Origin: Alistipes sp. | Lineage (GTDB): Bacteria; Bacteroidota; Bacteroidia; Bacteroidales; Rikenellaceae | Reading direction: 5' to 3' | Assembly (NCBI GenBank): GCA_017631055.1 | Contig: JAGBTZ010000020.1 | Coordinates: forward strand, 1-37,711 | DNA: 37,711 bases | Part shown: positions 33,417 through 37,711 of the stretch, in pieces | Layout: the number at the start of each line of letters is the position of its first letter | Numbering within the stretch: the stretch's first letter is position 1 | Made by a program: the position numbers and the translations under genes | Notes under the pieces: model-generated | What the model was told of the DNA's origin: nothing | The model's input: only the letters and a program-made list of their open reading frames with translations | The model's database searches: none

Positions 33417-34400
33417 ATGAATAAATTACGCATAGCACTGCTGGCCGGTGGCAACTCCTCGGAGAGGGAGATTGCGCTGCAGAGTGCTGCACAAATCGAG
33501 CAGGCACTCGATAAGGCTAAATACGATGTTAAGGTGATAGATATCTACCACCGCGATTGGTTTTATACTGCGGAGAATGGCGAGCGTTATCCGCTCGACA
33601 AGAACGACTTTTCGCTGACGGTTGAGGGTGTGCGCTACGAGTTCGACTACGCTCTGATTATTATCCATGGTACTCCTGGCGAGGATGGTAGATTGCAAGG
33701 CTATCTCGACATTATGGGCATTCCCTACTCATCGTGTTCGATGGTCTCGTCTGCGATAACTTTCGACAAGGAGAGCACCAAGTTGGCGGTGGCTGCACGC
33801 GGTATTCGTGTGGCAAAGGAGATTTTCCTGCATCGAGGCGATAGGGTCGATGAGGAGGAGATTGTTGCAAAACTCGGACTGCCACTCTTTGTGAAACCCA
33901 ATGCCAGCGGTAGCAGCTTCGGAGTTACCCGTGTGACCGAGAAAGAGCAGATTGCAGCAGCCGTAGAGGAGGCTTTCGGCGAGAGCGATGATGTTCTGAT
34001 TGAGGAGTTTAGTGCGGGCAGAGAGATGGGCTGCGGAGTGCTTATAACCAAAGAGAGGGAGTGCCTCTTCCCGATTACCGAGATTGTGTCGAAGAAGGCA
34101 TTTTTCGATTACGAGGCGAAGTACACCGAGGGTATGTCAGATGAGATTACCCCTGCGGATATCACTTCCGAGGTTAAGGAGAAACTCAACCGAATGACCC
34201 GCGAGGCCTATAAGGCGTGTCGTTGTCGAGGTGTGGTGCGTATCGACTTTATCGTTATGCCCGATGGCGAGCCGTGCCTTATCGAAGTCAATTCAATTCC
34301 AGGAATGTCAAGTGGTAGTATCGTTCCCAAGCAGGCGAAGGCGATGGGTATTTCGCTGGGTGAACTCTTCGACTTGGTGATTAGTGATACGATGGCATAG
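33417..34400 (+). CDS. ddl: D-alanine--D-alanine ligase
   Basis: A 327-residue ATP-grasp ligase that makes the D-Ala-D-Ala dipeptide for peptidoglycan. IALLAGGNSSEREIALQSAA is the N-terminal block, ALIIIHGTPGEDGRLQGYLD holds the substrate-binding loop, and SCSMVSSAITFDKESTKLAV comes next. The ATP-grasp core has VKPNASGSSFGVTRVTEKEQ, VRIDFIVMPDGEPCLIEVNS and IPGMSSGSIVPKQAKAMGIS, with the Mg-binding residues in place. It starts 3 nt after the nadD stop and closes the cluster. The 28-bp repeat at 34412 follows immediately. Confidence 0.96.
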   Translation: MNKLRIALLAGGNSSEREIALQSAAQIEQALDKAKYDVKVIDIYHRDWFYTAENGERYPLDKNDFSLTVEGVRYEFDYALIIIHGTPGEDGRLQGYLDIMGIPYSSCSMVSSAITFDKESTKLAVAARGIRVAKEIFLHRGDRVDEEEIVAKLGLPLFVKPNASGSSFGVTRVTEKEQIAAAVEEAFGESDDVLIEEFSAGREMGCGVLITKERECLFPITEIVSKKAFFDYEAKYTEGMSDEITPADITSEVKEKLNRMTREAYKACRCRGVVRIDFIVMPDGEPCLIEVNSIPGMSSGSIVPKQAKAMGISLGELFDLVISDTMA

Positions 34401-34411
34401 TGAATAAAAAG

Positions 34412-34439
34412 CCAATGGCTAATAGCCAATGGCCAATAG
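34412..34439. repeat. 28-bp array of four 7-bp units before the DUF3109 gene
   Basis: The array is two copies of a 14-bp unit, CCAATGGCTAATAG and CCAATGGCCAATAG, each made of two related heptamers (CCAATGG and CyAATAG). It fills the gap between ddl and the chosen DUF3109 start; a fifth, weaker unit (CTGATAT) follows. Confidence 0.8.
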
Positions 34440-34456
34440 CTGATATGAGAGTAAAC

Positions 34457-35035
34457 ATGATAGAAATCGAGGGTAAAATTGTCAGCACCGACCTGCTGAC
34501 CGAGTGCTTCTGCTGCGATTTGGCGCAGTGTAAGGGTGCCTGTTGTATCGAGGGCGATGCCGGTGCTCCGCTTGATATTGACGAGGTCGATATCCTCGAG
34601 GAGGAGTACGAAAATTATAAGCCCTATATGACCGAAGAGGGCATCCGTGCGGTTGAGGAGCAGGGTTTTATGGTTGTTGATGTGGATGGCGATTACACCA
34701 CGCCTCTAATCAATGGTGGAGAGTGTGCTTTTACCTGCTACGATGAGCATGGCGTGGCACTTTGCGCCATCGATAAGGCTTTTCGCGAGGGTAAATGCTC
34801 GTTCCAGAAGCCTATTTCGTGCCACTTGTACCCAATTCGCGTGGTCAACTTCCGTAATGGCGGCGAGGGGTTGAACTACCACCGCTGGCATATCTGCAAG
34901 TCGGCTTGCGAGTGCGGTAAGAAGTTGGGTGTTCCGGTCTATAAGTCGCTGCGTGAGCCTATCATCCGCAAGTGGGGCGAGGAGTTCTACAAGGCTATGG
35001 AGGCGGCGGAGCAACTTATAATTCACAATTCATAA
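34457..35035 (+). CDS. DUF3109 family cysteine-rich protein
   Basis: A 192-residue protein starting at ATG 34457 (MIEIEGKIVSTDLLTECFCC); ATG 34445 is possible, and the open frame back to 34400 only translates the heptamer repeat. DUF3109 features: CCDLAQCKGACCIEGDAGAP, ECAFTCYDEHGVALCAIDKA, FQKPISCHLYPIRVV and YHRWHICKSACECGKKLGVP. The many paired cysteines suggest an iron-sulfur or zinc site, as in related UPF0153 proteins. The last six residues (LIIHNS) are encoded by the second heptamer array, so the repeat has probably replaced or extended the original C-terminus. The function is unknown; homologues are usual near ddl or cell-wall genes in Bacteroidetes. Confidence 0.85.
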   Translation: MIEIEGKIVSTDLLTECFCCDLAQCKGACCIEGDAGAPLDIDEVDILEEEYENYKPYMTEEGIRAVEEQGFMVVDVDGDYTTPLINGGECAFTCYDEHGVALCAIDKAFREGKCSFQKPISCHLYPIRVVNFRNGGEGLNYHRWHICKSACECGKKLGVPVYKSLREPIIRKWGEEFYKAMEAAEQLIIHNS

Positions 35036-35045
35036 TTCACAATTA
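35018..35045. repeat. 28-bp array of four 7-bp units at the end of the DUF3109 gene
   Basis: Two copies of a 14-bp unit, ATAATTCACAATTC and ATAATTCACAATTA, each made of heptamers ATAATTC and ACAATTm. The first 18 bases lie inside the DUF3109 reading frame and supply its last codons and stop. Confidence 0.8.
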
Positions 35046-35073
35046 TTGACTTTGACCCTATAGATATAAGAGT

Positions 35074-36201
35074 ATGAGTGTAAAGAGAAGTATAGCAGCA
35101 CTGATAGTGTTGATGATGGTCGTAGGCGTTGCGGTGGCTCAGTCGCCTGTAGAGGTGGCGGTAGGTAGCGGAACTCAGAACCCTACGGAGGTGGCTGCGG
35201 GTGGAGATGCTGCGACTGCCAAAACCGAAACTATGACCGTGACGGCAACTACCGAGGGTGCCTCGTCAAGCGAGATAAATGTTGTGCCGACAACCCCCGC
35301 AAAGCCTGTGCAGGTGGCACCTGTGCGCAAAATCGAGGAGATGGTGGTCGATACTCTGCCCACGGTTAACGAGGCGTTAAAGATTGTCCTCTACAACGAC
35401 AATACTTGGCGATATGTCCGCGATCGCAGTGTACGCCAGGATAGCACGGTCTTTGAGAAGTATTGGAGCTCGGAGGTTATCTCTCCCTATCGTGAAGTGC
35501 CTCTCGCTTCATTGCCGGTGTCGGTGGTAATTCCTTTGGTCGATTCGCTCAAGAGTTACCACTATCCCTACAAGGGTCGCATCATATCACGCTACGGTCC
35601 GCGCCGTAATCGCAACCATAACGGAGTGGATATTCCGCTCAAGGAGGGTGAGCCTATCTATGCCACATTTGATGGCCGAGTGCGTTACTCGAAGGATTCG
35701 AAGACCGGATATGGTCAGTTGGTAATCATTCGCCACGATAACGGATTGGAGACCTATATGGGTCACCTCTCGAAACGACTCGTCAAGGAGGGTGATTGGG
35801 TGACGGCTGGTCAGGTTATTGGCGAGGGTGGCTCTACGGGTCGCAGTACCGGTCCGCACCTCCACTTCGAGGCTCGCTACTATGGTCAATCGTTTGACCC
35901 CGAGCGACTTATTGATTTTAATACGGGTATGCTGCGCCGTGAAACATTCCTCTTGAAGCGTAAGTTCTTCGATATCTATTCGCGCTACGACCAGAACTTT
36001 GATGACGAGATTGCCAACGAGGAGGACGACAAGCGTGAGGCTGCCGAGCTGGCTGCACGCCGTTACTACAAGGTGCGCTCGGGCGATACGCTGAGCGGTA
36101 TTGCGGTGAAGTATGGCACGACCGTTACGCGCATCTGCCAACTTAACGGAATTAACCGCAATGCGATACTTAAGGTGGGTAAAACCTTGAGGGTTAAATA
36201 G
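35074..36201 (+). CDS. M23 family metallopeptidase with C-terminal LysM domain
   Basis: A 375-residue exported protein with a signal peptide (IAALIVLMMVVGVAVAQ, to about residue 23). Residues 24-90 are a Thr/Ala/Val-rich linker. The peptidase domain (about 165-275) has YKGRIISRYGPRRNRNHNGV with His182 and Asp186 as zinc ligands and TGPHLHFEARY with His262 and His264. A LysM peptidoglycan-binding domain closes the protein (about 330-375): YYKVRSGDTLSGIAVKYGTT and CQLNGINRNAILKVGKTLRV. All catalytic residues are present, so it is probably an active endopeptidase that remodels the cell wall. It is followed by a bidirectional terminator. Confidence 0.93.
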   Translation: MSVKRSIAALIVLMMVVGVAVAQSPVEVAVGSGTQNPTEVAAGGDAATAKTETMTVTATTEGASSSEINVVPTTPAKPVQVAPVRKIEEMVVDTLPTVNEALKIVLYNDNTWRYVRDRSVRQDSTVFEKYWSSEVISPYREVPLASLPVSVVIPLVDSLKSYHYPYKGRIISRYGPRRNRNHNGVDIPLKEGEPIYATFDGRVRYSKDSKTGYGQLVIIRHDNGLETYMGHLSKRLVKEGDWVTAGQVIGEGGSTGRSTGPHLHFEARYYGQSFDPERLIDFNTGMLRRETFLLKRKFFDIYSRYDQNFDDEIANEEDDKREAAELAARRYYKVRSGDTLSGIAVKYGTTVTRICQLNGINRNAILKVGKTLRVK

Positions 36202-36220
36202 CGAGAGTGTGTTTGGATTT

Positions 36221-36256
36221 GATGAGTTAGATGGGGTTATCCTTGTCTAACTCATC
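36221..36256. terminator. Bidirectional terminator between convergent genes
   Basis: Perfect 11-nt arms gatgagttaga (36221-36231) and tctaactcatc (36246-36256), with CTTTT after it on the plus strand. It lies between the stops of the M23 peptidase and the YggS-type gene. Confidence 0.85.
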
Positions 36257-36260
36257 TCTT

Positions 36261-36923
36261 TTACAGATAGGTGCGATTGCCGAAAATTTTGCTTCCGACA
36301 CGCACCATCGTAGAGCCACACTCGATAGCCAAAGGGTAGTCGTCAGACATACCCATCGAGATAATGTCGAACTCCTCGCCAAAGTGTGGGGCGAGTTGGT
36401 TGCGGTAGCGTACCAATCGCTCGAAGTCGGCTCGGACAACTGCCTCATCATCGGTGTTGGTGGCTATGCACATCACACCGCGCACGCGCACATTCTCAAA
36501 CTGCGAAAAGGCGTTGTGTTGTACATTCTCAAGCAGTTCGCTCCACTCCCAGCCCGACTTGCTCTCCTCGGCTGCAACGTGAATCTCTAACAGACAATCA
36601 ATCGTGCGACCACACTTGCCCGCCTCGCGGTCGATGACCTCCAAAAGGCGCAGTGAGTCCACCGAGTGAATCAAGGCTACGAAGGGTGCGATGTACTTCA
36701 CCTTGTTGGTCTGCAGATGACCTATCATGTGCCACTCGATATCGTGTGGCAGAGCTTCGTACTTAGCCTTCAACTCCTGGGGGCGACTCTCGCCAAATAT
36801 GCGCTGACCGCCATCGTATGCCTCGCGAATAGCCTCTGCGGGGTGGGTCTTCGATACGGATACAAGAGTTACACTCTCGGGCAGCGAAGTGCGAATATCT
36901 CGAATTCGGTCGGTAATAGTCAT
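36261..36923 (-). CDS. YggS family PLP-binding homeostasis protein
   Basis: A 220-residue protein starting at ATG 36923 (MTITDRIRDIRTSLPESVTL), with AAGGAT immediately before it; the open frame to 36998 adds a non-family leader. LVSVSKTHPAEAIREAY holds the PLP lysine (Lys25), IFGESRPQELKAKYEAL and IEWHMIGHLQTNKVKYIAP are the family signature, and ISMGMSDDYPLAIECGSTMV and RVGSKIFGNRTY close the barrel. The protein binds pyridoxal phosphate without known catalysis and keeps B6 and amino-acid pools in balance. It is transcribed divergently from the C69 peptidase gene. Confidence 0.95.
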   Translation of the reverse strand: MTITDRIRDIRTSLPESVTLVSVSKTHPAEAIREAYDGGQRIFGESRPQELKAKYEALPHDIEWHMIGHLQTNKVKYIAPFVALIHSVDSLRLLEVIDREAGKCGRTIDCLLEIHVAAEESKSGWEWSELLENVQHNAFSQFENVRVRGVMCIATNTDDEAVVRADFERLVRYRNQLAPHFGEEFDIISMGMSDDYPLAIECGSTMVRVGSKIFGNRTYL

Positions 36924-36944
36924 ATCCTTGCCATTTTGCTTATG

Positions 36945-36952
36945 CAAAAGTA
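36945..36952 (-). promoter_or_regulatory. Putative -7 element for the YggS-type gene
   Basis: The minus strand reads TACTTTTG, matching TAnnTTTG, about 22 nt upstream of the start codon. No clear TTTG partner is seen at -33. Confidence 0.45.
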
Positions 36953-36985
36953 GGCAAAGAAAACGGTTTTTAGAAAAGTTTTTCG

Positions 36986-36993
36986 TATATTTG
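36986..36993 (+). promoter_or_regulatory. Putative -7 element for the C69 peptidase gene
   Basis: TATATTTG matches TAnnTTTG and lies 33 nt before the start codon. The -33 region is not a good match, so the call rests on one box. Confidence 0.45.
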
Positions 36994-37026
36994 TCCAAAT
37001 TGTGACTTATAAAAACTTATAGAGAT

Positions 37027-37711
37027 ATGAAAAAACTGATTTTTACACTTCTTTTTGGTGTGGCGGCTTGGACGGCTGATGCCTGCACCAACTTTATCGT
37101 AACCAAGGGAGCTTCGGCAGATGGCTCGGTGATGGTCAGCTACGCAGCCGACTCGCATCAACTCTACGGTGCACTCTACTTTGTGCCGGGAGGCAAATTT
37201 AAGGCCGGCGATATGCTCCGTGTGGAGGAGTGGGATACAGGCAAGTACCTCGGCGATATTCCACAGGTGCCGACAACCTATACAACTATCGGTAATATGA
37301 ACTCTCATTCGCTTATCATTGCCGAGACAACCTACGGAGGTCGTGCCGAGCTGGAGGATCCGAATGGTACGATGGATTACGGCTCACTGATTTATATCGC
37401 TCTGCAACGTGCCAAGACAGCTCGCGAGGCTATTGCGGTTATTGCCGACCTGGCAGCTACGCACGGTTACGCATCGAGTGGCGAGTCGTTCTCGATTGCC
37501 GACAAGGATGAGGCTTGGATTATGGAGCTTATCAGCAAGGGCAAGTTCGGCAAGGGTATCGTTTGGGTAGCTCGCCGTATTCCTGACGGCTATGTCTCGG
37601 CTCACGCAAATCAGGCGCGAATTACCACCTTCCCGCTCAACGATAAGGAGAATTGCCTCTACTCGGAGGATGTGATTTCGTTTGCTCGTGAGAGAGGTTA
37701 TTTCAATGGCA
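37027..37711 (+). CDS. C69 family dipeptidase (partial, C-terminus off the right edge)
   Basis: The frame is open from ATG 37027 to the window end (228 codons). MKKLIFTLLFGVAAWTADAC is a signal peptide ending just before Cys20, the N-terminal nucleophile expected once the leader is removed. CTNFIVTKGASADGSVMVSY, TYTTIGNMNSHSLIIAETTY and SFSIADKDEAWIMELISKG, with ARRIPDGYVSAHANQARI, are the blocks of peptidase family C69 (U34, dipeptidase A type). These enzymes release dipeptides from short peptides, here probably in the periplasm. Members are near 550 residues, so more than half lies beyond the window. The gene is divergent from the YggS-type gene. Confidence 0.92.
   Translation, partial: MKKLIFTLLFGVAAWTADACTNFIVTKGASADGSVMVSYAADSHQLYGALYFVPGGKFKAGDMLRVEEWDTGKYLGDIPQVPTTYTTIGNMNSHSLIIAETTYGGRAELEDPNGTMDYGSLIYIALQRAKTAREAIAVIADLAATHGYASSGESFSIADKDEAWIMELISKGKFGKGIVWVARRIPDGYVSAHANQARITTFPLNDKENCLYSEDVISFARERGYFNG

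Overview
The window looks like a chromosomal segment of a Bacteroidales gut bacterium, most likely Alistipes or another Rikenellaceae. Grounds: roughly even GC, upstream elements of the Bacteroidetes type (TTTG, about 20 nt, TAnnTTTG), fimbrillin-type lipoproteins with FISUMP-like domains, and Bacteroidetes gene groupings such as serC-serA-DUF1015 and yicC-gmk-nadD. The genus is inferred from protein style only. Several listed starts were moved inward from the longest open frame to the first ATG that fits a signal peptide or family start.

Positions 1-16757, all on the minus strand, are a surface-appendage region. It reads from right to left. A small operon with its own promoter encodes a 51-residue peptide containing a run of nine G, then an 831-residue fimbrillin-like FISUMP lipoprotein. 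After a terminator and a second promoter comes a seven-gene fimbrial operon: an OmpA/DUF3575 outer-membrane protein, a DUF5119 lipoprotein, a FimA-like major subunit, two minor fimbrillin lipoproteins, and two very large lipoproteins (1118 and 1216 aa) that carry three of the four FISUMP-like domains and are probably tip adhesins. A partial sodium:solute symporter runs off the left edge.

Positions 16840-29393 are mostly core metabolism and protein quality control. They hold a YeiH-type exporter, then tig-clpP-clpX (chaperone plus ClpXP protease) and transketolase, an exported metallo-beta-lactamase-fold protein, a DUF4405 membrane protein with a NifX-like metal-cofactor protein, and the serine/PLP operon serC-serA-DUF1015.

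Positions 29507-31024 hold the most unusual gene: a standalone cytoplasmic TIR protein with a PEGA-like middle, a charged coiled coil made of exact 16-residue repeats, and a C-terminal DUF1566/FISUMP-like (lectin-like) domain in AT-rich DNA. It sits between housekeeping blocks and is a candidate single-gene immune or signalling device.

Positions 31100-37711 are housekeeping again: yicC-gmk-nadD (nadD fused to a TPR tail), ddl, a DUF3109 protein, an M23-LysM peptidase, a YggS-type PLP protein, and a partial C69 dipeptidase. Three 28-bp arrays, each of four 7-bp units, lie between these genes, and two of them bracket the DUF3109 gene. I saw no tRNA, rRNA, CRISPR array, transposase, integrase or reverse transcriptase.
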